DNA of 64,000 nt from Actinacidiphila sp. DG2A-62 (lineage in GTDB: Bacteria; Actinomycetota; Actinomycetes; Streptomycetales; Streptomycetaceae), in assembly GCF_035825295.1 (NCBI RefSeq), contig NZ_JAYMGI010000002.1, positions 1,488,001 through 1,552,000 of the forward strand, given 5' to 3'. The notes below the pieces were generated by a model. It made no database searches and was not told the origin of the DNA. It saw only the letters and a list, made by a program, of their open reading frames with translations. Below are positions 35,866-44,861 of this stretch, one piece after another. Numbering within the stretch: the stretch's first letter is position 1; each line of letters opens with the position of its first letter. The position numbers were made by a program, and so were the translations under genes.

Positions 35866-38800
35866 CCCGCGCTCCCCGGGCTGCGGTGGCCCAGCTTCTT
35901 CAGGTCGGCGGCACGGGTGCCGGCGGGCTGGAGATCGGCGTAGGGGTGCAGGCGAGCGCCGGTGGTGCCGTTGGGCAGCGTGCGCCGGGGCTGGGCGGGG
36001 GTGGGCTGCGGGCCGGGCGCGCCGAGCAGTTCGAGGGCCGCCTGGGGGCCGTTGTCGCGGCGGGTCGCGGCGATCTGCTCCAGGTCCCAGGCCATGGTAC
36101 CGACGACGGTGCGCCGGGTGCCGCGGACCTGCACCGTTCCGCGCACCAGCAGCAGGCCGGAGTGGAAGACGGTGTAGGCGCAGGACTCGTGGGAGTCCTC
36201 GAAGAAGGCGAGGTCCACCAGCCCGGAGCCGTCCTCCAGGGTGACGAAGATGATCCGCTTGCCGCTGGCGATCGGCGGGGTCTGGGTGGAGGCGCGCGCC
36301 CCGGCGACCAGGACCTGCCGTCCGGCCGGCAGGTCGGCCAGGTGGGCGGCGTCGGTCGCGCCGACCTCCCGCAGCAGCCGGTGGTGGTAGTCCATCAGGT
36401 GCCGGGAGACGTCGATGCCGAGCGTGGCGAGTTCGGCGCCCAGGGCCTCCCGGCCGGTCGTCTCCGGCAGTCCGCTGGGCTCGGAGCCGCCGATCGCACC
36501 GGCGTCGAGGGGCAACTGGCCGGCGCCCGCGGTACGCACCCGGGACTGCCGGTGCAGCTCGGCGATCTGGAGCAGCAGGTCGCGCCGGGTCAGGCGGCCG
36601 TCGTGCAGGCATCCCAGGGCGCCGATCCCGGCGAGGCGCTCGGCGACCGGCCGGCTCGGCCGCGCGCGCTGCCAGAAGTCCGACAGCGACCCATAGGGAC
36701 GGCCCGCGGCGATCCGCGCGCACTCGTCCTCGCTGATCCCGTGCACCCCGGACAACGCGAGCCGGACGCCCCACCGGTCGTCCCCGACCCGTTCCACCAC
36801 GTGTTCCGCGTGGGAGCGGTTGACGTCGACCGGCAGCACCGGGACGCCGCGCCGGCGGGCGTCGGAGACGATGACGCGCTTGGGCCACATGCCGGGGTCG
36901 TGCTCCAGCAGCCCCGCCACCAGGAAGGCGGGGTGGTGCGCCTTGAGCCAGGCCGACTGCAGCGCGGGCACCGCGAAGGCGACCGCGTGCGCCCGGCAGA
37001 ACCCGTACGCGCCGAACGCCTCGACGGTGGCCCACACCTGGTCGCGCACCTCGGGGGTGTAGCCGCGGGCGGCCGTCTCGTGGTGGAACCACTTCTTGAT
37101 CCGGGGCAGCTCCTCCCGGTTCCCCAGCGCCCGCCGGACGATCTCGGCGTACGCCGGATCGCAGCCGGTCATGACCTCCAGCGTCTCGATGATCTGCTCG
37201 TGCCAGATGGTCACCCCGTAGGTGTCGCGCAGCACCGGCTCCAGGTCCGGGTGGGCGTAGTGGGGGTCGCCGCCGTGCCGGGCGGCGATGTACCGCTCGG
37301 GCATGCCGCCCTGGACCGGGCCGGGGCGGAAGAGGCTGATGTCGGCGATGACGTCCTGCACGTCCCGCGGCTGCAGCCGGGAGAGCAGGTCCTGCTGGCC
37401 GGGCGACTCGAGCTGGAACATCCCGATCGTCTGACTCTCCTGGATGAGCTTGAAGGCGAACACGTCGTCCAGGGGCACCTGCCGGGCGTCGTCCAGGTCG
37501 ACGCGGTTCCCGGTGACCCGCTCGATCTCGGCGACGGCGTGGGCCATCGCCGACTGCATCCGCACGGCCAGGACGTCCAGCTTGATGTTGCCGAGCGCCT
37601 CGACCTCCTCCTTGGCCGCCATCGCCATCGGGTAGTCGCCCTGGGGGGTGGGCTGCACCGGCAGCCGGTCCAGCAGCGTCGCGTCGCTGATGATCACACC
37701 GCAGGGGTGCATGGCCATGCCGTGCACCAGGGAGTCGAGTCCTTCGGCCAGCTCCCACAGCGGCCCGTACCGGTCGGCCTGCGCGGCCAGCTTCCGCAGC
37801 TCGGGCAGTTCGGCGAGCGCGCCGGTGATGTCGCAGGCCCGCAGATGCGGGAAGCTCTTCGCGATCCGGTCCACCTCGGCCGGGGGGATCCCCAGGGCGA
37901 GGCCGGTGTCCCGCAGCGCCCTGCGGGCCCGGTACGTCTCGGGCATCGCGGTGACCGCGACCCGCTCGCGGCCGAAGCGGCGGAAGATCGCGTCGTACGC
38001 CTCCAGGCGCCGCGCCGACTCCACGTCGATGTCGATGTCGGGCAGGTTCTCGCGGCGGCTGCTCAGGAAGCGCTCGAACAGCAGGCGATGCTCCAGCGGG
38101 TTGGCGGTGGCGATGCCCAGTGCGTGGCAGACCATCGAGCCCGCGCTGGAGCCGCGGGCCGCGACCCGGATCCCCAGCTCACGGATGTCGGCCACGGCCT
38201 GGCCGACGGCGAGGAAGTACGAGTCGTAGCCGAGTCCGGCGATGACGGACAGCTCCTGGTCCAGGCGTTCGCGTGCCCGCACGTCGCGGTCCAGGCCGCG
38301 CCGGGCCAGGCCGGCCAGCGACCGCTCCCGCAGCAGCTGCCGTGCGCCGCCGGGCCCGGGAGGCGCACCGACGGCCTCGGGCTCGGGGAAGTGCCGGGAC
38401 CCCAGGCCCAGGCCGGTTCCCGGGTCGAGACGGCAGCCGTCCGCGGTGGCGGCGGTGTCCGCGAGCAGCCGGCCGGCCCGGCGCGGACCGGTCCCGGCGT
38501 GCTCGGTGACCGCCTGGGCGATCCGGGCCATCTCCCGCTCCCCCTTCAGCCAGCGCTGCCCGCCGTCCAGCCGTCGCCGGTCGATCGGTCGCAGCAGCCG
38601 CGCGGCGTCCAGCACATCGGCCAGGCGGTGCTGGTCGGGGTCGGCGTAGCGGACGGCGTTGGTCAGCACCGCGGTGGTACGGGTGCGGTCGGCGAGCGCC
38701 AGGGTGCGGGCGGCGAGCCGCAGCGATCCCGGCGCGGCGCCGGGCCTGCCGTGGACCACCGCCTCCAGCCGCAGTCCCTCGCCGAAGACCTCCCACCATG

Positions 38801-39317
38801 GGCGCAGCAGCCGCACCGCGACGTCCTCCCGGCCCGCGGCCAGCGCCCGCACCGGCTCCGACAGCGGTCCGAGCAGCACGGTCAGCCCGGAGCCGCCGTG
38901 CTCGCGCAGTGTCTGCCAGGACGCGACCACGGGCGCGGCGCCGCCCGCGGTCCCCTCGTGGGCGGCGGAGGTGATCCGGCACAGCCGGGCCCAGCCCTCC
39001 GGGTCCCGGGCGAGCAGCGTGCAGCGCAGCGGCGGTTCGACCACGTGGGCGCCGCCGCGCGCGGGGGTGCGCCTGCGCCTGTCCGCCGGGGGCGGGACGA
39101 GCGCCTCCACCGCGAGGTCGATCCCGAACACCGGCCGCACCCCGCTGCGCTCGCACTCCCGCGCGAAGCGCACCGTTCCGGTCACGGTGTCCCGGTCGGT
39201 CAGCGCGAGGGTCGTCATGCCGCGCTCGGCCGCCCGCTGGACGAGCTGCTCGGGGTGTGCGGCGCCGTATCGCTCGGAGTAACCGGACGCGACATGCAGA
39301 TGGGCGAAGCCCGCCAT
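35862..39317 (-). CDS. dnaE2: Error-prone DNA polymerase III alpha subunit DnaE2
   Basis: A 1151-aa C-family polymerase used in mutagenic repair. The N-terminal PHP domain starts FAHLHVASGYSERYGAAHPEQLV. Catalytic aspartates are in NLPDIDIDVESARR and in LGNIKLDVLAVRMQ. Tandem HhH and C-terminal OB-fold (VLVAGARASTQTPPIASGKRIIFVTLEDGSGLVDLAFFEDSH) follow; the tau-binding C-terminal domain of the replicative enzyme is absent. The start is ATG 39317 behind GGAGG. It is cotranscribed with the imuB-like gene. A LexA box overlaps its promoter, so it should be induced by DNA damage. No imuA' gene is seen. Confidence 0.94.
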   Translation of the reverse strand: MAGFAHLHVASGYSERYGAAHPEQLVQRAAERGMTTLALTDRDTVTGTVRFARECERSGVRPVFGIDLAVEALVPPPADRRRRTPARGGAHVVEPPLRCTLLARDPEGWARLCRITSAAHEGTAGGAAPVVASWQTLREHGGSGLTVLLGPLSEPVRALAAGREDVAVRLLRPWWEVFGEGLRLEAVVHGRPGAAPGSLRLAARTLALADRTRTTAVLTNAVRYADPDQHRLADVLDAARLLRPIDRRRLDGGQRWLKGEREMARIAQAVTEHAGTGPRRAGRLLADTAATADGCRLDPGTGLGLGSRHFPEPEAVGAPPGPGGARQLLRERSLAGLARRGLDRDVRARERLDQELSVIAGLGYDSYFLAVGQAVADIRELGIRVAARGSSAGSMVCHALGIATANPLEHRLLFERFLSSRRENLPDIDIDVESARRLEAYDAIFRRFGRERVAVTAMPETYRARRALRDTGLALGIPPAEVDRIAKSFPHLRACDITGALAELPELRKLAAQADRYGPLWELAEGLDSLVHGMAMHPCGVIISDATLLDRLPVQPTPQGDYPMAMAAKEEVEALGNIKLDVLAVRMQSAMAHAVAEIERVTGNRVDLDDARQVPLDDVFAFKLIQESQTIGMFQLESPGQQDLLSRLQPRDVQDVIADISLFRPGPVQGGMPERYIAARHGGDPHYAHPDLEPVLRDTYGVTIWHEQIIETLEVMTGCDPAYAEIVRRALGNREELPRIKKWFHHETAARGYTPEVRDQVWATVEAFGAYGFCRAHAVAFAVPALQSAWLKAHHPAFLVAGLLEHDPGMWPKRVIVSDARRRGVPVLPVDVNRSHAEHVVERVGDDRWGVRLALSGVHGISEDECARIAAGRPYGSLSDFWQRARPSRPVAERLAGIGALGCLHDGRLTRRDLLLQIAELHRQSRVRTAGAGQLPLDAGAIGGSEPSGLPETTGREALGAELATLGIDVSRHLMDYHHRLLREVGATDAAHLADLPAGRQVLVAGARASTQTPPIASGKRIIFVTLEDGSGLVDLAFFEDSHESCAYTVFHSGLLLVRGTVQVRGTRRTVVGTMAWDLEQIAATRRDNGPQAALELLGAPGPQPTPAQPRRTLPNGTTGARLHPYADLQPAGTRAADLKKLGHRSPGSAG

Positions 39318-39368
39318 GCCGCACCTCCACTCCTCCATCCCTTTTCGGCCATCCGTCCGATACGCCTT

Positions 39369-39412
39369 TCGTACCTTCGTTCGATTAGCTTAGCCCAGTC
39401 GCCCCAGGTCAG
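39369..39412 (-). promoter_or_regulatory. LexA (SOS) box overlapping the dnaE2 promoter
   Basis: On the minus strand TCGAACGAAGGTACGA (39369-39384) matches the actinobacterial LexA consensus TCGAAC-N4-GTTCGA at 11 of 12 positions. Directly upstream CTGACC (39407-39412), 17 bp and GCTAAT (39384-39389) form a plausible promoter whose -10 touches the box. Confidence 0.75.
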
Positions 39413-39554
39413 CGAGTCGGACAAGCATGTGTTCGGTTCATCACGCCGGCCGGACGCCGACCGGGAAGCGGCCGGATCACGCCGCTCCCGGCCATCTTCC
39501 GGGCGGGGAAACCGACTTGACGGTCGGACTCGGCGGACTGGCACGATGCAGGAC

Positions 39555-40184
39555 ATGAGCGATGGGGCGAAGGAGCGGGACGCGGCCGGGGACCGGGCCG
39601 GACCGGCGGCGGGACCGGCGGCGGGACCGGCGGCCGGGCAGGGCGCGGAGCAGCCCGGGCTCCGGGGCACCACCGCGCTGCTGGTCACCGTCCCCGAGGC
39701 GGACCCGCTGGTGGGCGGCGCCCGGCGGAGATACGACCCCTCGGCCGGCGCCGGGGTGCCCGCGCACGTCACGGTGCTCTACCCGTTCCTCCCCGCGGAC
39801 CGGATCGACGACGCGGTGACGGCCGAACTGCGGACGCTGTTCGCCGCGCGGGAGCCGTTCACACTGGCCTTCACCGGCTTCGGCCGCTTCCCCGACCTGC
39901 TCTGGCTGATCCCCGAACCGGACGCGCCGCTGCGCGCGCTCACCGCCGCGGTCGAGGCGCGCTGGCCGGAGGCGCCGCCGTACGGGGGCGAGTACGAGGA
40001 CCCGGTCCCCCATCTGACGGTCGCGGGCGGGCAGCCGCCGGAGGTCTACGAGGCGCTGGAGCGCGAGTTCCGCGGCGGGCTGCCGCTGCGTACCAGCGTC
40101 ACCGGGGTCCATCTGGTGGTCAACGACGGGGTCCGCTGGCGGCTGCGGGAGACTTTTCCGCTCGCCGGCCACCCGGACGAGTGA
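39555..40184 (+). CDS. 2'-5' RNA ligase / 2H phosphoesterase family protein
   Basis: A 209-aa protein with the two HxTV-type motifs of the 2H superfamily: HVTVLYPF and HLTVAGG. Between them is FTGFGRFPDLLWLIPEPDAPLRALTAAVEARWPEAPPYGG. Residues ~15-28 are a GPAAGPAAGPAAG run encoded by 12-bp GGACCGGCGGCG repeats (39599-39634). Members cleave or form 2'-5' phosphodiester links in RNA or cyclic nucleotides; the substrate is unknown. The start is ATG 39555 or 39546. Divergent from the SOS-type dnaE2 operon. Confidence 0.82.
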   Translation: MSDGAKERDAAGDRAGPAAGPAAGPAAGQGAEQPGLRGTTALLVTVPEADPLVGGARRRYDPSAGAGVPAHVTVLYPFLPADRIDDAVTAELRTLFAAREPFTLAFTGFGRFPDLLWLIPEPDAPLRALTAAVEARWPEAPPYGGEYEDPVPHLTVAGGQPPEVYEALEREFRGGLPLRTSVTGVHLVVNDGVRWRLRETFPLAGHPDE

Positions 40185-40328
40185 ATCCGACGGATTCGGA
40201 CCGGAGTTCGGAACACGATGCGGACGCGGCGCGTTGGGCCGTACACAAGCAGTCACCAAATCCGCATGGATCGGCCGAAATCGATGACGTCGGACGTTCC
40301 GCGCGTATCAGACGAACCGGGAGCGATC

Positions 40329-40790
40329 ATGAGCCGGAACCCCGCCACCGAGGCACTGCTCGACCTGTTGCGGCAGGGCGGTCTCGGCGTGCTCGTCACG
40401 CAGAAGAAAGACGGCAGGCCGCAGTTGTCCAACGTCTCGTTCACGTACGACGAGGAGTCGCGGACCATCCGCGTGTCGGCGACGGACGACCGCGCGAAGA
40501 CGCGGAACCTGCGCCGCGATCCGCGCGCGAGCTTCTACGTCGGGTCGTCCGACGGCCGCTCCTACCTGGTGGCGGAGGGAGACGCCGAGCTGTCGGCGGT
40601 GGCCGCCGATCCCCATGACGCGGCCGTCGAGGAACTCATAGACGTCTACCGGAAGATCGCCGGCGAGCACCCGGACTGGGACGAGTACCGCGCGGCGATG
40701 GTCGCCGACCGCCGACTGGTGATCAGGCTGCGCGCGGACCGGGCCTACGGGAGCGGCCCCCAGGGGGCGACGAGCGGCCCGCTCGACTGA
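40329..40790 (+). CDS. PPOX-class F420-dependent flavin/deazaflavin oxidoreductase
   Basis: A 153-aa split-barrel protein. Its N-terminus LLRQGGLGVLVTQKKDGRPQLSNVSFTYDEESRTIRVSATDDRAKTRNLRRDPRASFYV is the usual pattern of the actinobacterial F420-binding PPOX-class enzymes; LVAEGDAELSAV and VADRRLVIRLRADRAYG follow. It probably reduces a small molecule with F420H2. The start is ATG 40329 (MSRNPATEALL). It ends before a strong terminator shared with the convergent protease gene. Confidence 0.88.
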   Translation: MSRNPATEALLDLLRQGGLGVLVTQKKDGRPQLSNVSFTYDEESRTIRVSATDDRAKTRNLRRDPRASFYVGSSDGRSYLVAEGDAELSAVAADPHDAAVEELIDVYRKIAGEHPDWDEYRAAMVADRRLVIRLRADRAYGSGPQGATSGPLD

Positions 40791-40826
40791 GCCGCCCGGT
40801 CGACGCGCCGGCGCCGGTCCCGACGC

Positions 40827-40867
40827 GACGCCCCGGTCGCCGCGTGGGGGACGGCGACCGGGACGTC
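40827..40867. terminator. Bidirectional terminator hairpin
   Basis: GACG-C-CCCGGTCGCCG (40827-40842), 9-nt loop, CGGCGACCGGG-A-CGTC (40852-40867): an 11-bp perfect stem plus 4 bp beyond one mismatch. It sits between the convergent PPOX (+) and serine protease (-) genes. Confidence 0.75.
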
Positions 40868-40919
40868 GAGACGAACAGCATGAGCGGGGCGGACCCGGCG
40901 CCGGGGCGCCGGGGACGCG

Positions 40920-41942
40920 TCAGTAGACGCTGACCCCGTACGCGCTGAGCGCCTCGGTCACGGGCTGGAAGTAGGTCGTGCCGCCGGAGGAGCAGTTGCC
41001 GCTGCCTCCGGAGGTCAGGCCGATGGCCTTGGTGCCGTCGTACAGGGAGCCGCCGCTGTCGCCGGGCTCGGCGCAGACGTTGGTCTTGATCAGGCCGTTG
41101 ACGATCTCGCCGTTGCCGTAGTTGACGCTGGCGTTGAGGGCCTGGACGGTCCCGCTGTGGATGCCGGTGGTCGAGCCGCGGCGCTTGACCGACTCGCCGA
41201 CGTAGGCGTTGGCGGCGCTGGTGATGTCCTGGCTGCCGACGGTCCCGTCATGGGCGACGGAGGAGTCGTAGCGGACGATGCCGTAGTCGTTGGTGGGGAA
41301 GCTCGTGCCGACCGTGGGGCCGATGTAGGCGTTGGAGCTGGTGTAGTAGTCCGGGTAGCCCTCGGTGCAGTGGCCTGCGGTGAGGAAGTAGTAGGTGCTG
41401 CCGCTGCGGACGTTGAAGCCCACGGAGCAGCGCCAGCTGTCGGTGTAGATCGCGTCGCCGCCGGAGAGCAGCTTGCTGAAGGTTCCGGAGACGCGGGTGA
41501 TGTGGACCGCGTCGCCGTAGCCGGCGGTCGCCTGGCGGAGCTTGGCGAGCTGGGCGGCGGTGACCCTGCTGTCGATGTTCACTTCGAGGGCGTTGGTCCT
41601 GGTGTCGACCGACCAGGCGGTGCCCGCGATGTCGGCGCTCTTGGTGGCGTCGCCCGCCTTCAGCAACTGGGCGGTGCTGTGGTCGACCAGGCGCGGGGTG
41701 GCGCCGGCGGCGCGGACGGCGTCGGCCGCGGCCTGGGTGGTGACGTTGACGACGGACGTCTTGGCGGCCGCGTCGTAGTAGGTGCCGGCCGTGGCGTTCG
41801 CGCCCAGACGGGCGGCGAGGGAGGCGGCGGCGTCGGGACTGACCTTGGCCGTGGGAGCGGCCGAGGCTGCGGGCAGGGCGAACGCGGTGGCGGCGAGCAG
41901 GCCGGACGCGACCGCGATCATCGTGATGCGACGGGACTTCAC
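40920..41942 (-). CDS. Secreted S1-family serine protease (streptogrisin/alpha-lytic type)
   Basis: A 340-aa pre-pro-protease. The signal peptide is residues 1-28 ([21 protein letters not shown]). A propeptide of about 130 residues contains [32 protein letters not shown], and the mature chain begins near residue 161. The catalytic triad is complete: H191 (FLTAGHC), D219 (NDYGIVRY) and S296 (EPGDSGGS). Disulfide cysteines are at the expected places. The start is GTG 41942 with AGGAGGAACGT upstream. The leader 41943-42162 has an inverted repeat TTGACC...GGTCAA (41972-42006) that may contain the promoter. It digests extracellular protein for nutrition or mycelial turnover. Confidence 0.95.
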   Translation of the reverse strand: MKSRRITMIAVASGLLAATAFALPAASAAPTAKVSPDAAASLAARLGANATAGTYYDAAAKTSVVNVTTQAAADAVRAAGATPRLVDHSTAQLLKAGDATKSADIAGTAWSVDTRTNALEVNIDSRVTAAQLAKLRQATAGYGDAVHITRVSGTFSKLLSGGDAIYTDSWRCSVGFNVRSGSTYYFLTAGHCTEGYPDYYTSSNAYIGPTVGTSFPTNDYGIVRYDSSVAHDGTVGSQDITSAANAYVGESVKRRGSTTGIHSGTVQALNASVNYGNGEIVNGLIKTNVCAEPGDSGGSLYDGTKAIGLTSGGSGNCSSGGTTYFQPVTEALSAYGVSVY

Positions 41943-42113
41943 ACGTTCCTCCTGTGGGGGTGGAGGCGGACTTGACCCTGATCTTGTCGATGTACTGTCA
42001 GGTCAACACCGATTAAAGAACACCTCATGCGTCTGACAAGTACGCAGGAGAGTATTCAGACCCCACAGGCAACACACAAGAGGGCCGCCGACACCGATAT
42101 CCGGCGCACGGCA

Positions 42114-42145
42114 GCGCCCCGGCGGCCGGGGAGCCGCCGGGGCGC
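42114..42145. terminator. Terminator downstream of the DUF1684 ORF
   Basis: A perfect 13-bp stem, GCGCCCCGGCGGC (42114-42126) with GCCGCCGGGGCGC (42133-42145), and a 6-nt loop, 18 bp after the stop of the minus-strand gene ending at 42163. Confidence 0.75.
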
Positions 42146-42162
42146 GCGGAGATGAGGGTGTC

Positions 42163-44256
42163 TCAGCTGGTGAGAACGGCGCGCTCCCCCGCTTCGAGGG
42201 CGTAGGGCAGGGTGTTCCCGGGAGGAGGGAAAGGGCAGATGAACGCGTCGGCGAAGGCGCACGGCGGCAGTTGGGCGCGGTTGAGGTCCACGGTCGCCGA
42301 GCCGTCCGCGGCAGGGGCGGACACGTACAGGAAGCGGAACCGGAAGGTGGACGTGCCGCTGGTTGCGTCGGCGATGACGGCCCACAGCCGGCCGTCGTCC
42401 TCGACGGCGACGGACAGGGTGTGCTCGACGCCGGCGGCGGTGAAGGTGAGTTCGCCGCCCAGGGCGAGATCGCGCTCGCGGCCGTCGGCGTTGGGCAGTC
42501 GCACCGGGCGCGGAGCGTCGTACGCGCGGAAGGCGCCGGGCACCACCCAGCGCGCGTCGAAGGCGAAGGCGTCGATGCCGGCGAACGCCTTCCTCGCCGG
42601 GGACTGCGCGTCCCAGACACGCACCCCGAGCACGCCCTCGCGGACGATCGCGGCGACCTTGCGGCCGTCCGCGAGCAGCAGCGGGCCGCCTTCGGGAAGG
42701 AGCACGGCACGGTTGCCGTCCGAGGTCTCGTGCACGACGTTCCCGTTCTCCTCCCGCCAGCGGCCGGGGAGGTCCGGCGCCTCGCCGTCCTCAAGGTCCT
42801 CCAGCCAGTGGGTGGCGGTGAGGGCGAGCGGGCCGTCCGGAGCGGCGACGGACGCGGCGCGCCGCTCACGCCACTGCTCCCAGTCGGAAAACGCCAGGTC
42901 AGGTGCTTGTGTGGTCATGTGCTCAAGCCTTCCATACCGGTCGGGGGAGCCTGATGTGCTCCCGAAGGGTGGTGATGTCGCGGGGCCCGAGCGGGACGCC
43001 GGTCGCCCGAGGGGCGCTGACGGTGCGGAGGGGGCCGGCGGCGTCGGCGGGGGTGTTCGGGGCGGCGCCGGACGGTGGAGGCCGAGGTGTTCGCGCAGGG
43101 TGCCGCCCGGGTGGAAGGTGCGGAAGGCGCCGCGGTGCTGGAGCAGGGCCACCGTGCCGTTGACGAAGCGCTCCAGGTCGCGGCCGGGCTCGACCGGGCG
43201 GACCAGGAAACCGTCGACGGCGCCGGCCTCACGCCAGCGCACGACGAGTTCGGCGAGGTCGACGGGGCCGCCCCGGAAGAGCAGCCCACCGGCGCCGTCG
43301 TCGACCGGGCCGACCTCGACGCCGGGCTCGTGGCCGAGTTCGCCGTGGCCGAAGTCGATGGCGAGGTCGGCGAAGACCAGCAGCCGGTCGGGGTCGCGGC
43401 CGGCCTGGGCGGCCAGTGCGCGCAGACTCGCGCCGGTCTCGGCGGCCTGTTCCGGGCGGGCGGCGCGGACGAAGGCGATGTCGGCGTGGCGAGCCGCGAG
43501 AGCGGGGCCCGGTCCCGGCTGCCCGGCGTCCACGGCGATCACCGGCCGCGGCCGCGCGGCACGCGCGTCCCCCGACGGCGCGCAGGTGTCCCAGGCGTCC
43601 ACCACGGCGTCGACCACCGCGGCCACCGCGTCGTCCGCCGCGCCGGCCGACCCGGCGTCGGTACCGGTGCCGATGGTGGCGGACGGGGCCTGCGCCCGTG
43701 CCGCGGAGGGTCGGGGGACGGGCGGGAGTGCGACGGCCCAGCCCGCACGGCCCTCGGAGAGCCGGTCGAGGGTGGCCAGGGCGTCGGCGAGGGCGACGCC
43801 GGCCGGGTCCGGGGCGAGCAGCGGGAGGACGCCTATGCGGTCGGTGGCCGGAGCGATACGCGTGGGCAGCGCGAGCGCGTCGGGGGCGGACTCGGCGGCG
43901 CACCGCAGGACGACGAAGTCGAGGCCGCCGCTCTCGGCCAGGCGGACCAGATCGGCACAGCGCTCGACGGCGAGCGGGCCGCGTGCGTCGATGAGTGCTG
44001 CGAGGTGCAGCGCGCCGGTCGGCCGGTGGGCGCGCGGGGCGGCCTGCGGCCTTGCGGACGGCGTCCGCCCGGCCACCGGCCCGCGCGGTCCGGGCACCCG
44101 TACCCCCGCGACGACCCCGGCGCCCGCCCCGGCCGCGGGCACCGGCGCGGCACCCGAGCCAGGGCCCGCCCCGGGCAGCGCGGACGACCCGACGGGGACG
44201 GGTGGGGAGTCGGAGACGAGGTGCGGCGCGGGGGAAGGTGACGGGTCGGCAGGCAT
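42163..44256 (-). CDS. Luciferase-like monooxygenase / DUF1684 continuous ORF (fusion or two genes)
   Basis: One uninterrupted 697-codon frame with two unrelated modules. Residues ~78-390 are a luciferase-like flavin-dependent monooxygenase domain (LHLAALIDARGPLAVERCADLVRLAESGGLDFVVL, AALATLDRLSEGRAGWAV, ELVVRWREAGAVDGFLVRPVEPGRDLERFVNGTVALLQHRGAF). After a Pro/Ser/Ala linker, residue 447 onward (MTTQAPDLAFSDW...) is DUF1684. An ATG at 42918 with GGAAGG upstream could start DUF1684 alone as a 251-aa protein. Normally these are separate proteins. Either a true fusion, or loss of the first gene's stop (real or by sequence error). The first ~75 residues are low-complexity, so the LLM start is uncertain. 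Confidence 0.8.
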   Translation of the reverse strand: MPADPSPSPAPHLVSDSPPVPVGSSALPGAGPGSGAAPVPAAGAGAGVVAGVRVPGPRGPVAGRTPSARPQAAPRAHRPTGALHLAALIDARGPLAVERCADLVRLAESGGLDFVVLRCAAESAPDALALPTRIAPATDRIGVLPLLAPDPAGVALADALATLDRLSEGRAGWAVALPPVPRPSAARAQAPSATIGTGTDAGSAGAADDAVAAVVDAVVDAWDTCAPSGDARAARPRPVIAVDAGQPGPGPALAARHADIAFVRAARPEQAAETGASLRALAAQAGRDPDRLLVFADLAIDFGHGELGHEPGVEVGPVDDGAGGLLFRGGPVDLAELVVRWREAGAVDGFLVRPVEPGRDLERFVNGTVALLQHRGAFRTFHPGGTLREHLGLHRPAPPRTPPPTPPAPSAPSAPLGRPASRSGPATSPPFGSTSGSPDRYGRLEHMTTQAPDLAFSDWEQWRERRAASVAAPDGPLALTATHWLEDLEDGEAPDLPGRWREENGNVVHETSDGNRAVLLPEGGPLLLADGRKVAAIVREGVLGVRVWDAQSPARKAFAGIDAFAFDARWVVPGAFRAYDAPRPVRLPNADGRERDLALGGELTFTAAGVEHTLSVAVEDDGRLWAVIADATSGTSTFRFRFLYVSAPAADGSATVDLNRAQLPPCAFADAFICPFPPPGNTLPYALEAGERAVLTS

Positions 44257-44363
44257 GCGGGGCTCCAGACGCGTGTGCTGGACACGCGGAGACGGAAGGC
44301 AGGACGGATGCCGCCTTCACCGCACAGCCGCCGCGTCCCTCAACGCGGCTCGCCCCGCAAGGG

Positions 44364-44406
44364 GCTTGACATGAGGCTAAGCCGAGCGTGTCGCCGGATG
44401 TCAAGC
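44364..44406 (-). promoter_or_regulatory. Promoter with 9-bp inverted repeat upstream of the LLM/DUF1684 ORF
   Basis: GCTTGACAT (44364-44372) and ATGTCAAGC (44398-44406) are perfect inverted copies 25 bp apart. On the minus strand the distal arm supplies TTGACA as a -35, and TAGCCT, about 18-19 bp on, could be the -10. The proximal arm falls at the transcript start. A dimeric repressor looping or covering this promoter is plausible. Confidence 0.55.
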
Positions 44407-44861
44407 GTGTCCGACAGGTGGACGGCGAGGCCGGGCGCGGTTGACGGGGTGGCGGCGCTGCTGCTGGACTGAGGTCATGCGCAGTTGTCGGCTGGTCATC
44501 CGCGGCCACATCGACTTCGGTCGGGTGTGGTCGGCATCGTGTTGTCACCGCTGACCAGGCGCTGACTCCGCCCCGGGCCCGCATCGCGGCGCACCGCCGG
44601 CGCCATCGCCACCGACCGGCCTCCAGGGCCCCGGCGCACGCGCCCCGCAGACGCCGCGTCCGCCCGCCCCGCCGGTCGGCCTCCCCCGCACGACCGCCTC
44701 AACGCGCTCGCCACACCGGCCCCGGCCGGACCTCCCTCAGCTCATGCGTCCCGTTCACACGTCCGCGCACCGCCCACCACCGGCGCATCCCCGCACCCCT
44801 GTACAGCTCACCGGCCCACCGGCCCACCGGCTCACCCACAGACCACCGCATCAGCGCATGC
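44407..44861. other. Gene-free 455-bp stretch
   Basis: No reading frame here has family-like sequence or a ribosome site. The right part (44700-44860) is C-rich with repeated CACCGGCCCACCGG units on the + strand. It lies downstream of the DUF5685 gene and upstream of the LLM/DUF1684 promoter. No clear terminator hairpin was found. Confidence 0.6.

Noticed and set aside
35886..39554. Very long open frame on the + strand opposite imuB/dnaE2
   Set aside because: It is the mirror of dnaE2 in high-GC sequence: rich in Gly/Arg/Pro/Val/His with no domain. Only its end from about 39546, the 2H phosphoesterase, is real.
41972..42006. TTGACC...GGTCAA inverted repeat upstream of the serine protease as an operator
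   Set aside because: The arms are short and imperfect around the likely promoter; kept only as a note in the protease entry.
44257..44861. Small open frames in the gap between the monooxygenase and DUF5685 genes
   Set aside because: They are Arg/Pro/His-rich, lack ribosome sites and look like random frames in GC-rich DNA.
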